DNA from: Fuscovulum sp.
Lineage (GTDB): Bacteria > Pseudomonadota > Alphaproteobacteria > Rhodobacterales > Rhodobacteraceae
Length of the DNA stretch: 64,000 nucleotides
Direction of reading: 5' to 3'
Assembly (NCBI GenBank): GCA_035192965.1
Contig: CP136571.1
Coordinates: 1,880,501 to 1,944,500, forward strand
The notes beneath the pieces were generated by a model. The model was not told where the DNA came from. It ran no database searches and saw only the letters and a list, made by a program, of their open reading frames with translations. The position numbers and the translations under genes were made by a program. This document shows, in pieces, positions 24,715 to 34,000 of this stretch; the stretch's first letter is position 1; each line of letters starts with the position of its first letter.

Positions 24715-25908
24715 TCAGGCCCGTTTGTGCTGCAAGAAGAACCGCAGCATCTGGGCCGATGCATCCGGTCCTGCCGGATCGGTATAGCTGCCGCCCGCGT
24801 CCCCGCCCGCCCAGGCATGGCCTGCGCCCTCGATCTCCCAATGTTCGGCAAAGCTGCGGCCATCGGCATGGCGGTGCTCCGTCACCCGATGCGCCCGCCC
24901 GCCGGGCGAGGTGCCCTTGCGCGTGCTGCGGCGCAGGGCGGGCATGGCAGGCAGCGCCTGCGCAAGGCTGGCCGCGCCATTGGCGGGATGCACCGTGGCA
25001 TCGGCCAGCCCGTGAAAAACGATGGTCGGCAAGGCCGTCGCATGGGGCGCCCCCGTTGTGCCGCTGCGCATCGCCGCAAAGGCCGACGGAATGTCGCGCG
25101 CACCCTGCGCGGGCAGGCCGGAATGCACACCCACGGCGGCAAAGACATCGGGATAGGCCGCCGCCACCAGCGCTGCCGCCGCACCCCCCGCCGACAGTCC
25201 TGCGATATAGGTCCGCGCCGGATCGGCCGGGTAATTGGCCTGTATCTCCCGCGTCAGGCCTGCAATCAGCGCCGTCTCGCCGCGTCCGCGTGCCTGATCC
25301 TCGGGCCGGAACCAGTTCCAGCATTTCTGCGCGTTGGCCCCCGCAGGCTGCGCCGGATAGGCGATCAGGCACCCGAATTCCTCGGCCAATGCATTCATCC
25401 CCGTGCCCCGCGCAAAATCCTCGGGCGATTGCGTGCAGCCATGCAGCATCACCACCAGCGGCATCAGGCCTGCAGGCCGATGGGCAGGCAAATAAAGCCG
25501 ATACTCACGGCTCCCCTGCGGCGACCGATAGGAAAGCGACAGAAACGCCGCGCCGTCAGCCACCGGCGGGGCAGAGGCAAGCGGCCCATGCGCAGGCATC
25601 CCGCCCGCCGCAATCTTGCGCAGCGTCTCGGCCAACCCCGTCTTGACCGGCGCGGCGCGCTTGGCCCTGGCAGGCTTGGCCTTTGCGGCTTCAGTCACTG
25701 GCGCATCCGCAGGGGCTGGCGCGTCTTCCAGCCGGGTGAACGCGCCCTCGATCACATCATCCGGCGCAATCTGCGCGGCATGTGTGCCCTCCGGCGATGC
25801 ACCCTCACCCTGCAACAAGCGGCGGATCAGGGCGGTCGCCTCCTGCAACTTTCCGCTGCGGGTCAGTTCGGTGGCACGGGCCATGTCGCGCTGAAAGGGG
25901 GTGGTCAT
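24715..25908 (-). CDS. PHB depolymerase-family esterase
   Basis: The start at 25908 (MTTPFQRDMARATELT, 397 residues) has AAGGA 9 bases upstream; an ATG at 25917 touches that site and is less likely. The first 130 residues are a helical and Ala/Pro-rich stretch. The catalytic alpha/beta-hydrolase domain shows the oxyanion segment MLHGCTQSPEDFA, lipase box GLSAGG (Ser nucleophile), Asp in GLADATVHP and His in GAGHAWAGG. The LpqC/PHB-depolymerase family cleaves polyhydroxyalkanoate or feruloyl-type esters. No signal peptide is seen, so it should act in the cytosol. A CopG-type regulator precedes it by 62 bases. Confidence 0.87.
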   Translation of the reverse strand: MTTPFQRDMARATELTRSGKLQEATALIRRLLQGEGASPEGTHAAQIAPDDVIEGAFTRLEDAPAPADAPVTEAAKAKPARAKRAAPVKTGLAETLRKIAAGGMPAHGPLASAPPVADGAAFLSLSYRSPQGSREYRLYLPAHRPAGLMPLVVMLHGCTQSPEDFARGTGMNALAEEFGCLIAYPAQPAGANAQKCWNWFRPEDQARGRGETALIAGLTREIQANYPADPARTYIAGLSAGGAAAALVAAAYPDVFAAVGVHSGLPAQGARDIPSAFAAMRSGTTGAPHATALPTIVFHGLADATVHPANGAASLAQALPAMPALRRSTRKGTSPGGRAHRVTEHRHADGRSFAEHWEIEGAGHAWAGGDAGGSYTDPAGPDASAQMLRFFLQHKRA

Positions 25909-25970
25909 GTGGTGCATTCCTTGAATGGGTCGATCCCGGTGCCCGGGCATCGTGTCAGGTCTTGCCGGGA

Positions 25971-26399
25971 TCAGCCGATCCTGTCGGCCAGCGCCGCCTT
26001 CACGGCCTCGCTGGCATGAAACGCGCCAAGGATCGTCAATCCTTGAATGGTCGCCCGCGCCAGTTCTGCCGTCACATCCGTATCCATCACGGCCAGCCCC
26101 AGCACGCGCAGTTCAAGCCTCTCTCCCGCCGCCTGCGCCGCCTCCAGCTCTGCCCGCGTGATCTGGCGCAGGCCAAGATGTACGCTCTTGCGCGTCACCA
26201 CCTGCCGCACCGTCTCGGCATGGCGGTCGATCTGGTTGCGGATCGCGGTTCGGATGAAATCGCTGCGGTTGGAATAGAAACCCTCGCGCACCAGCAAATC
26301 GATCTGCCCAAGATCGACAAAACCAAGGTTGATGGTGATCTTTTCCGACTCGGGCAGTTTTCCTGCCTGCGGCAGGGAGGGCAGGGCTGATTTCGGCAT
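25971..26399 (-). CDS. CopG/ribbon-helix-helix regulator
   Basis: The start at 26399 (MPKSALPSLPQAGKL, 142 residues) is favoured because a large palindrome ends 7 bases upstream; ATG 26417 is possible but lies inside that palindrome. The RHH domain is at about residues 20-65 (KITINLGFVDLGQIDLLVREG then YSNRSDFIRTAIRNQID), with basic strand and helix pair as in CopG/ParD. The C-terminal half (VMDTDVTAELARATIQGLTILG) may sense a ligand or multimerise. It is co-directional with the PHB-type esterase and probably controls both genes. Confidence 0.8.
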   Translation of the reverse strand: MPKSALPSLPQAGKLPESEKITINLGFVDLGQIDLLVREGFYSNRSDFIRTAIRNQIDRHAETVRQVVTRKSVHLGLRQITRAELEAAQAAGERLELRVLGLAVMDTDVTAELARATIQGLTILGAFHASEAVKAALADRIG

Positions 26400-26406
26400 T
26401 TGCGTT

Positions 26407-26436
26407 CCATATACCATCCACTTGGATGTTATATGG
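26407..26436. promoter_or_regulatory. 30-base near-perfect inverted repeat, putative CopG autoregulatory operator
   Basis: Arms CCATATACCATCCA and TGGATGTTATATGG (13 of 14 paired) flank a 2-base centre, CT. The AT-rich outer arms contrast with the GC-rich surroundings. It lies directly before the chosen start of the ribbon-helix-helix gene, where such regulators usually bind in tandem dimers. Confidence 0.6.
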
Positions 26437-26461
26437 ATGAATTGGCCCAGATTGCAACCCG

Positions 26462-27592
26462 TCAGACCTGACTGCCCGCCCCATTCTCCACCGGTGCCAC
26501 AGCCTCGGCCCCCAGAAAGTTCCCCAGCGTGCTCATCGCCTCCACATTGTCGCAGATCACCTTCAGACAAACGAGGAACGGCACCGCCATCAGCGCCCCG
26601 GCAATCCCCCAAAGCCAAGCCCAGAACACCACCGTCACAAAGACCGAAACGGTATTCAACTCCAGCCGCCGCCCAAGGATGACGGGCGTCACGAACTGCC
26701 CCTCGATCGTGGTGGCGGTCAGAAACACCAGCGGGGCCAGCGCCGCCTGTCCCAGATGATCGAAACTGACAATTGCCACTGCCGTTACCAGCCCGGCGCC
26801 GAACAGCGGGCCGATATAGGGCAGGTAGTTCACCAGAAACGTCATCACGGCCCAGACCAAGGGCTGTGGCATCCCGATGGCCCACATCCCCAACCCGACC
26901 ACAGCGCCCAACCCCATGTTGATCACCGTCACCACCGCCAGATAGCGCGACACGCTCCGCTCGATCCCGTAAACGATCCGCAGCGCCCGCTTCTTGTCAC
27001 CAAAGCGGGGAAAGGCCTCGATCAGCTTCACATAGAACAGATCACCCGACGCCAGCAGGAACAGCGCCAGCACCAGCGTAACCACGGTCGTCGCCATCAC
27101 CGACGCCACGTTGCTGACCGCCATGGTCAGCAACCCCGGCGATTCCATCGCCACGCGCTGCACATTCGGATCGGCGACACCATTGGTGAACTGCTCCACC
27201 TGGTTCGAGGCCTGCTGCACGATGGCCAGCGAATTGGCAAAACCCTGCAACTTGGCCTTCAACTCCGCCCCTAACGCCGGGGCATCGCTGATCCATGCCG
27301 ACACCGGGCCGCTGAACAAAAGCGCCGCCCCCGCGATGATCAGCCCTACCAGCGCGATCAGGGCCGAGGCCGTCACCACCGGGGCCAGCCCGAACCGGTT
27401 CATGTACCGCACCAGTGGGCTCAGCGTCAGCGCCAGCAGCGTGCCCATCAGCAGGGGCAGGATCACATCCTTGGCGAAATACAAACCCATCGTCAGGAGA
27501 ACCAGCAGGATCAGACCAAGGGTTCGGCGTATGGCTGGCAGATCATCGGTCATGGCAAGGGTCCTGTCTGAGGCAGAGAGATCGAAATCCAT
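26462..27592 (-). CDS. AI-2E-family (PerM/YdiK) transporter
   Basis: The start at 27592 (MDFDLSASDRTLAMTDD) gives 376 residues; ATG 27553 is a second option. The product has about eight membrane segments in the AI-2E exporter pattern: paired helices at the N-terminus (LGLILLVLLTMGLYFAKDVILPLLMG), a soluble central loop (about 130-190), and the conserved PxxLWAxMTFLxNYxPYIGPxxG-type stretch (LVWAVMTFLVNYLPYIGP). The family includes autoinducer-2 exporters and Na+/H+ antiporters, so the substrate is open. An EcfG-type promoter lies 153 bases upstream. Confidence 0.87.
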   Translation of the reverse strand: MDFDLSASDRTLAMTDDLPAIRRTLGLILLVLLTMGLYFAKDVILPLLMGTLLALTLSPLVRYMNRFGLAPVVTASALIALVGLIIAGAALLFSGPVSAWISDAPALGAELKAKLQGFANSLAIVQQASNQVEQFTNGVADPNVQRVAMESPGLLTMAVSNVASVMATTVVTLVLALFLLASGDLFYVKLIEAFPRFGDKKRALRIVYGIERSVSRYLAVVTVINMGLGAVVGLGMWAIGMPQPLVWAVMTFLVNYLPYIGPLFGAGLVTAVAIVSFDHLGQAALAPLVFLTATTIEGQFVTPVILGRRLELNTVSVFVTVVFWAWLWGIAGALMAVPFLVCLKVICDNVEAMSTLGNFLGAEAVAPVENGAGSQV

Positions 27593-28036
27593 CGCACCGC
27601 CCGCGCCGGATCGTTCCAATGAACGCAGGTCCCGGCTGGGCGCAGGTGCCATGAGAAGGCGGAAAGGTGTCGGGTCGGGGAAGGCGCGCATCACGGCGCG
27701 GCGGGGCAGGGCGTGTCGGGCGAAACCGCAAACAACACAGACAAGAACGCCCTCACTATGATCAGGTTCCGCCCCGCCGTCCATATCGACCGCATGCCTG
27801 TGCGACCGGCAAGGCTTTGCCAATGCAAACCTCCCAATCGGCAAGCACCCGCGACGGTGCGGCGAATTTCCGCCCGAATGGAACCAAGGCCGCGCCCAGT
27901 CCTTATATCCAACAGGGAACGGCGCGATGCCCGGCAGGGAATGGTCAGGCAGTCGCGTTCCGTTCTCTTCCGCCCGGCCGATGGTCGGGCATCAAGCGCG
28001 GCCACAACGGCCCGCGCCGGAAAAAGGAGACGACGC
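27593..28036. other. 444-base divergent intergenic region between the AI-2E transporter and csbD genes
   Basis: It holds a leftward EcfG-type promoter (27746-27770). Toward csbD two GGAAC hexamers occur (near 27898 and 27923), but neither has CGTT at 16-17 bases, so csbD has no clear EcfG site. No gene is seen here. Confidence 0.6.
27746..27770 (-). promoter_or_regulatory. EcfG-type promoter upstream of the AI-2E transporter
   Basis: Reading leftward: GGAAC (27770-27766), 16 bases, CGTT (27749-27746). The fit to the pattern is exact, but the leader to the transporter start is 153 bases. Confidence 0.65.
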
Positions 28037-28234
28037 ATGAATTGGGATCAGATCGAAGGCAAGTGGAAGCAGCTCAGCGGCAAGGCCAAAGAGCAGTGGG
28101 GCAAGCTGACGGATGACGAGCTGGACACGATGGCCGGCAAGCGGGACCAGCTGGTTGGCAAGGTTCAGGAAAAGTACGGCATCGCCAAGGAAGAGGCCGA
28201 GCGTCAGGTCGACGAATGGAGCGCGCGCAACTAA
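28037..28234 (+). CDS. CsbD-family stress protein
   Basis: A 65-residue hydrophilic helical protein, MNWDQIEGKWKQLSGKAKEQ, with WGKLTDDELDTMAGKRDQLV and a final EEAERQVDEW. This is the full-length CsbD domain. Members are strongly induced by general stress in many bacteria; no biochemical role is established. A strong AAAAAGGAGA ribosome-binding site precedes the ATG and a strong terminator follows, so it is a single-gene unit. Confidence 0.92.
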   Translation: MNWDQIEGKWKQLSGKAKEQWGKLTDDELDTMAGKRDQLVGKVQEKYGIAKEEAERQVDEWSARN

Positions 28235-28283
28235 GCGCGACGATCGGGGTTTGATCGGCTCTCCCCGGCCGATCCCCCGGATC

Positions 28284-28314
28284 GGGCCGCCCCCTTGCCG
28301 GGGCGGCCCTTTTT
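28284..28314 (+). terminator. Rho-independent terminator of csbD
   Basis: A 10-base-pair GC stem (GGGCCGCCCC, 6-base loop, GGGGCGGCCC) is followed by TTTTT, 50 bases after the csbD stop. Confidence 0.88.
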
Positions 28315-28402
28315 CATGTCCGGGCTTATGATCCCGGACAAAAGAAAAGGCGGGCCGCTGTTCCCAGCGGCCCGCCTTGCTTGTCAGATAGTGCCGCCCG
28401 CC

Positions 28403-29422
28403 TTAGCCGCGATAGGCAAAGCCGCCGAAGATGCGGCCTTCATCCCGGTGACGCCCGCCGCGCACCGCGCCGACATAGGATGCCGCCCCGGCCACCAGCG
28501 CCGCCGCCGCAAGGATGAACGCGGTCAGGATCGTGCTAACACGCGCCACCTCGGCTGCCGCAATAGCGGCATCGGTGGCTTCCTGCGCCAGTCGGTCTGC
28601 CTCAGCCTTGGCATCGGTGGCAAGCTGCATCGCCTCGGTCCGCGTCGTCTGCGCCGCTGTGATCGCCTCATCGACCCGCGTCGTGGCCTCGGCCTGCGGA
28701 ATGCCCGCTGTGGCCACCACGGCGCTGATCAGATAGGCGCGTTCGGCATCGGTCACTTCGCCGGTCACCGCCACATTGCCCAGGATCGCGGCACTCGCCC
28801 GCGCTGCATCAGCCGGATCGCCGGTCCCCGTCGCCACCTGTGCAGGGCGCAGCAGCGCATCGCTCAGGTAATCCACCGGGTTCTGCGTCATCTCCTCGGG
28901 CATCATCGCTCCGGCTGCCGCCATGGCCCCTTCGGCCACGCCGCCCACAACCGAACCGGCCGTCGTTGCCACCGCGCCAACGACCGATCCGGCCGCACCT
29001 GCCGCTGATCCGACCGCCGTCGCCGTGGCCGATACCGCCGCGCCCAGCAGAAAGACCGACGCCACGATTCCCAGACCCCAAACCACCAGCCCGTTGATCC
29101 CGTCCCGCGCGGTCACTTCATCGGCGCTGGCTTTCTCCAGCCGCCGCCGCATCCGCCCGGCGATGTAGCCGCCCGTCGCATAGCTGGCCACCAGCGACAG
29201 CACGATCCACAACGCGCTGACGATGACCATCACGTTGAAACTGCCCTCGCCCGGTTCGGCCGAAATCGTCGACAGTCCCAGCGCCGCGCCAAAGCCGGTA
29301 AAGACCGACCCCACCGCCACTGCGACCACGCCACCGCCAAGAACGGCCGCCCAATCAATATAGGCCCCGTCAATCGCCACAGCAGGCCCCGAAGCCTGCG
29401 TCATTGCCTCTGTCCGTTCCAT
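28403..29422 (-). CDS. Alanine-rich membrane protein of unknown function
   Basis: The 339-residue protein has two membrane segments near the N-terminus (about 24-50 and 62-85), a third at about 110-135, and one near the C-terminus (about 295-318). Between them lies a long Ala/Thr/Glu helical region (about 235-290, AITAAQTTRTEAMQLATDAK) that looks like an amphipathic or coiled-coil helix. I do not recognise a named family beyond uncharacterised alphaproteobacterial membrane proteins. It follows a 24-residue membrane peptide gene by 21 bases and probably shares its EcfG-type promoter. Confidence 0.7.
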   Translation of the reverse strand: MERTEAMTQASGPAVAIDGAYIDWAAVLGGGVVAVAVGSVFTGFGAALGLSTISAEPGEGSFNVMVIVSALWIVLSLVASYATGGYIAGRMRRRLEKASADEVTARDGINGLVVWGLGIVASVFLLGAAVSATATAVGSAAGAAGSVVGAVATTAGSVVGGVAEGAMAAAGAMMPEEMTQNPVDYLSDALLRPAQVATGTGDPADAARASAAILGNVAVTGEVTDAERAYLISAVVATAGIPQAEATTRVDEAITAAQTTRTEAMQLATDAKAEADRLAQEATDAAIAAAEVARVSTILTAFILAAAALVAGAASYVGAVRGGRHRDEGRIFGGFAYRG

Positions 29423-29443
29423 GATCCGTCCCTCTCCCGCTGC

Positions 29444-29518
29444 TCAGCGCAGGCCGATAAGCGACAGAACCGCCATGACGACGACCACAAGGCCGACCAG
29501 ATAAATGATGCTGTTCAT
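29444..29518 (-). CDS. 24-residue membrane peptide (small ORF)
   Basis: The frame reads M-N-S-I-I-Y-L-V-G-L, then V-V-V-V-M-A-V-L-S-L, then I-G-L-R, and stops: a single hydrophobic helix with a charged end. GAAGGGA sits 8 bases before the ATG, and an EcfG-type promoter -10 ends 53 bases upstream. Together these argue for a true small protein gene leading the transcript of the alanine-rich membrane protein. Function unknown. Confidence 0.65.
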   Translation of the reverse strand: MNSIIYLVGLVVVVMAVLSLIGLR

Positions 29519-29571
29519 CTTGAAATCCCTTCACATCCTGCGCCGCCTCCGGGCGCAGTTCATGCCGGGAT

Positions 29572-29596
29572 AACGCACCATGTCCCGATGGGTTCC
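29572..29596 (-). promoter_or_regulatory. EcfG-type promoter of the membrane peptide/alanine-rich protein unit
   Basis: Reading leftward: GGAAC (29596-29592), 16 bases, CGTT (29575-29572), 53 bases before the small ORF start. Confidence 0.72.
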
Positions 29597-29656
29597 CGGC
29601 GGTGGGCTGGCGCGATTGATCGCCAACCCAGCCGCGCCCGGGGCAACGCCGCCCTT

Positions 29657-30544
29657 TCAGGCGGCCGTTTCGCGCTGGCGCAGCGCCAGCCCGGCATCGG
29701 ACACGCCCCGTGCGCTGTGCTGTGCATTGGCGCGCATCTGTGCCACCCCGGCCCCGACCAGCCCTTCGAATGACCCGCAATCATGCCGCTCGCCTGAAAA
29801 CCGACAGGCCATCAGCGGCACATGGCGCGCGTCGCTGGCAATGGCATCGGTCAGTTGGATCTCGCCCCCGCGCCCGGCGGGCGTGTCGCGTAACCCCGCC
29901 AGAATGGCCGGATCAAGGATATAACGCCCCACCGCCGCAAGCGTGGAGGGCGCATGTCCAAGCGCCGGCTTCTCCACCATCCCCAAGGCGCGCACCAATC
30001 GGCCCTCGGTCGGCCCTTGAGGAACAAAGATGCCGTATTTCGGCGTCTCGGCCACAGGCACGCTCATGGCCGCGATCATGTGGCCCCCCACATAGGCCAT
30101 TGCCATTTCCGCCAGCGCGGGTGCCCCAAGGATCACGTCATCGGGCAGGATCACGCCCACACGTCCCGGCAGAACAAATGGTGCCGCGCACAGCACCGCA
30201 TGGCCCAGCCCCAGCGCCTCATCCTGCATGGCAAAGATCACCTCGATCCCATCCGGCACGCCAACCGCAACACGCGCCTGCACCGGGGCAGGCTGCCCCT
30301 CGCCGCGCAAGGCCCGCAGCGTATCCTCTGCGCGCATCACATAATCGCGGATCATCATCTTGTCGGGGTGGATCACGATGACAATCCGCTCTGCCCCAAC
30401 TGCCACCGCCTCATCCAGCGCGAATTGCAGCACGGGCCGGTCATGCACCGGCAACAGTTCCTTGGGCACCACCTTGGTCAGCGGGAACAGGCGGCTGCCT
30501 TTTCCTGCGGCGGGAATGATCACGGTGCGGATGGATATGGGCAT
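29657..30544 (-). CDS. galU: UTP--glucose-1-phosphate uridylyltransferase
   Basis: The ATG at 30544 gives 295 residues, the normal GalU length. The nucleotidyltransferase signature PAAGKGSRLFPLTKVVPKEL is at residues 11-30, followed by the catalytic VILPDDVILG and VEKP motifs and an AETPKYGIF segment. The enzyme makes UDP-glucose, the donor for the cyclic glucan synthase encoded divergently 519 bases away, so the pairing is functional. An EcfG-type promoter lies 78 bases upstream, which links UDP-glucose supply to stress. Confidence 0.93.
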   Translation of the reverse strand: MPISIRTVIIPAAGKGSRLFPLTKVVPKELLPVHDRPVLQFALDEAVAVGAERIVIVIHPDKMMIRDYVMRAEDTLRALRGEGQPAPVQARVAVGVPDGIEVIFAMQDEALGLGHAVLCAAPFVLPGRVGVILPDDVILGAPALAEMAMAYVGGHMIAAMSVPVAETPKYGIFVPQGPTEGRLVRALGMVEKPALGHAPSTLAAVGRYILDPAILAGLRDTPAGRGGEIQLTDAIASDARHVPLMACRFSGERHDCGSFEGLVGAGVAQMRANAQHSARGVSDAGLALRQRETAA

Positions 30545-30622
30545 GGCAGAGCTCCGGTCAGTTGGGCCGCCTTGCGGCGGGGCCGGTCTGGGGTCCGGCA
30601 AGGGTGGGTGCAGAGACCGGTC

Positions 30623-30647
30623 AACGTCCGATGCGCCGGATCGTTCC
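30623..30647 (-). promoter_or_regulatory. EcfG-type promoter of galU
   Basis: Reading leftward: GGAAC (30647-30643), 16 bases, CGTT (30626-30623). It stands 78 bases before the galU start and back to back with the rightward promoter at 30706. Confidence 0.75.
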
Positions 30648-30705
30648 GCGCGTCGCGGCCAGATCACCCGCATGTGACAAACGCACGCGCCGCGCGCGAT
30701 CTGCG

Positions 30706-30731
30706 GGAACCAGACCGCCCCTGCCTGCGTT
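30706..30731 (+). promoter_or_regulatory. EcfG-type promoter of the small protein/cyclic glucan synthase operon
   Basis: GGAAC (30706-30710), 17 bases, CGTT (30728-30731), with a 120-base leader to the start at 30852. With the galU promoter it forms a divergent pair. Confidence 0.7.
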
Positions 30732-30851
30732 CCCATCCCGCTGCATGCACCGAACCCGCCCCGAACGCACCTTGCCCCACGGCCCGGGCGTCCGGCGGCG
30801 TGCCTGCATTCACCCGGCGATTGCGCCCATAGTTCAGAACAGGAGCGGTCG

Positions 30852-31067
30852 ATGAATTGGAACCGGATTGAAACCAAATGGCACGAAATGGCCCGCCGCC
30901 TGCAACAGGGCGGTACCACGCGCGCGCCCTCAGGCGGCGACGGTTCGCAACTTGATCCCGGCCCAACCATCGGCCCAACCATCGGCCCGGACAGCGCCCC
31001 GCAGGATCGGCCCGATATCCCCACAGGCCGCGCGCCGGATGAAACCGCCGCGCGTGTCGCAGGGTGA
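30852..31067 (+). CDS. 71-residue protein with CsbD-like N-terminus and Pro/Gly-rich tail
   Basis: MNWNRIETKWHEMARRLQ closely resembles the first residues of CsbD (MNWDQIEGKWKQ, as at 28037). The remaining 50 residues are low-complexity, with a repeated GPTIGP element and many Pro, Gly and Asp, probably disordered. AGGAGCGG provides a good ribosome-binding site. The stop overlaps the GTG start of the glucan synthase (GTGA), so translation of the giant gene is probably coupled to this one. Function unknown. Confidence 0.65.
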   Translation: MNWNRIETKWHEMARRLQQGGTTRAPSGGDGSQLDPGPTIGPTIGPDSAPQDRPDIPTGRAPDETAARVAG

Positions 31068-34000
31068 GGTGGCCGCAGGCCCTGACCTTCGGCCACTGGT
31101 CTGACCGGTCCCAAGCGGACTGGGCCGAAGCCGACTGGAACGATCCCACCCCGATCCGGTCGGATCTCTTTGGCACCGAACGGCTGGAACACCACGCCGA
31201 AACGTTGGCCGCCGCGCAGCGGTTGGGCAAGCCGGGCCTCCGTGTCCCCAGCCTGCATCGCCGGCTGCGCGACAACGTCCGTGTGTTGCTCGATGTCTAT
31301 CTCGACAGCGCCGAGGTGGTACGCCGTGGCAAGGCCGTGCCGCCGGCCGCCGAATGGCTGCTGGACAACTTCCACCTCGTGGAACTGCAACTGCGCCAGA
31401 TCACCGAAGATCTACCCCCAGGCTACTACCGCCAACTGCCGAAACTGGCCGAAGGCCATCTCGCCGGATACCCCCGCGTCTTTGGCCTCGCCTGGGCCTA
31501 TGTCGCCCATACCGACAGCCTGATCGCTGGCCCTGTCCTGCGCCGTTTCGTGCAGGCCTATCAGCGCGTCGTCCCCCTTCAGATCGGCGAGCTTTGGGCC
31601 GTGGCCATCACCCTGCGCATCGTGCTGGTGGAAAACATGCGCCGCCTTGCCGTGCAGATCGTCGGTGCCCAGCATCAGCGCAGCATGGCGGATGCGCTGG
31701 TCGACAGCGTGTCTGGCATCGGTGGGCCTGCCGTTCCGCTGCATCTGGCCGTAGTGGGCCATGACAGCGCACCGCTTGACGAAATCTTCGCCGCACAGGT
31801 GGCGCGTCGCCTGCGCGGGCTCGATCCCGTGGATACCCCGCTGCACGGCTGGCTCGAAGATCGCCTCCGCCGTCAGGAAACATCCGTCGAAGATGTGGTC
31901 GCACGCGTCCTGCACCGGCAAGGGGCGTCCAACGTCACGATGCGCAACATCGTCACATCGATGCGGATCATCTCTGAACTCGACTGGGCCGATTTCTTCG
32001 AAGATGTCAGCCCCGTCGATGCGCGCCTCAACAAAGCCGGCGATTTCGGCGCGATGGATTTCTCCACCCGCAACGCCTATCGCACCGCGATCGAGGATCT
32101 GGCGCGCGGCTCGTCCGGTGATGAACTTGCCGTCACCGACGCCGCCCTGCGTATGGCTGACGAGGGCCGCACCGACCGCGCGCGCGATCCCGGCCACGCC
32201 CTCATCGGCGGTGGGCGTCGTGCGCTGGAACAGGCGCTGGGCTATCGGCCAAAGCTGCGCCAACGGCTGATGCGCCTGGTGGGGCAGGGGGGATTGCCCG
32301 CCTATCTCGCCGCCATCGCGGCCCTGACCGGGGCCGTGGTCACAGCCCTCCTGCTCGCCGCCGGATTGCCGGGCTGGGCCATGCTGCCCGCCGCGCTGCT
32401 TGCACTCTGGCCGGCCAGCGAACTTGCCACTGCCCTCGTGAATGACGTGGTCACCCGCTCTGTCGCGCCGCGGCCCCTACCGGGGATGCAGCTTGCGGGT
32501 GGCGTGCCCGCCGATCTGCGCACCCTCGTCGCGGTTCCGGTGCTGCTCAGCGAAGAATCCGTCCTGCTGGACCAGATCGAACAGCTTGAAGTCCATCACC
32601 TCTCCAGCATCAGCGGCGCGGTCCATTTCGCCCTGCTCTCCGACGGGCCGGATGCCGAAACCGAACGCACCGAACAGGATGACGGGCTGATCGCACTCGC
32701 CCAATCCGCCATTGCCGATCTGAACAGCCGTTATCCGATGGAGGATGGCCCGCGCTTTCTGCTCCTGCACCGCCGCCGCCTCTGGAACCCGTCCGAAGGC
32801 AAATGGATGGGATGGGAACGCAAACGCGGCAAGCTGGTGGAACTTAACCGCCTTTTGCGCGGGGCCACCGACACTGGCTTTGTCACCGGCACCGCCGATG
32901 TGCCGCGCGACGTGCGCTTTGTCGTCACGCTCGATGCCGATACCCGCCTGCCGCGCGACACTCTGCGCGCCCTGATCGGCAAGATGGCCCATCCGATGAA
33001 CCGCCCCCGTCTTGACCCTGCCGCCCAGCGGGTGGTCGAGGGCCACGGCATCCTGCAACCCCGCGTGACACCCGCCCTGCCCATCGGGGATGAGGCGTCC
33101 ATCTACCGCCGCACCTATGCCAGCATCGGCGGCATCGAACCCTATGCCGCCGCGATGTCCGACGTGTATCAGGACCTCTTTGCCGAAGGCTCCTTCACCG
33201 GCAAAGGCATCTATGACATCGACGCCTTCACCGCCGCGCTGGAAGGCCGAGTTCCCGACAACACCATGCTCAGCCATGACCTGTTCGAAGGCATCTTTGC
33301 CCGCGCGGCGCTGGTGTCCGACATCGAGGTGATCGAGGATTTCCCCGCCCGGCTTGATGTCGCGTCCAAGCGGCAGCACCGCTGGGTGCGCGGCGACTGG
33401 CAATTGCTGCCCTGGATTGCCCGCGACAAGACCATTCCCGCCATCGGGCGCTGGAAGATGATTGACAACCTGCGCCGTTCGCTGCTGGCCCCGCTGACTT
33501 TGGCCGCCTTCTTTGCCGGATGGCTGATGCCTCTGCCCGTCGCGGCGGTCTGGACACTGGCCCTGCTGGTGATCATGGCCATGCCGCGTCTGCTGGGCCT
33601 GCCCCATGCCATCTTGCCCCACCGCACCGGGATCAGCCTTCCTATGCACTTCCGCGCCCTCGGCCGCGATGCGGCGACGGCGGGCATGCAGATCGCGCTG
33701 AACGTGGTCTTTCTGGCCGATCAGGCCTGGCTGATGGGCGATGCGATCCTGCGCAGCCTGTTCCGCATCACGCTTTCACACCGGCACCTGCTCGAATGGA
33801 TGACGGCGGCCGAGGCCGGGGCCACCCGCCGCCATAGCCTGACAGGCTGGTTCCGCAGCATGGCGGGTGGGGTCGCGCTGGGCCTTGGCACCCTTGCCCT
33901 CGCGTTCTGGATCAACCCCGCCGTAGGGCCTATCCTGCTGCTCTTTGCGCTGCTCTGGGCCGCCGCCCCGGCCATCGCCGCCCGCATCAGCCAACCCGCC

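Noticed and set aside
27893..27950. GGAAC hexamers upstream of csbD as an EcfG promoter
   Set aside because: Neither has CGTT at 16-17 bases (CTTA and GGAA are found instead), so csbD was left out of the promoter list.
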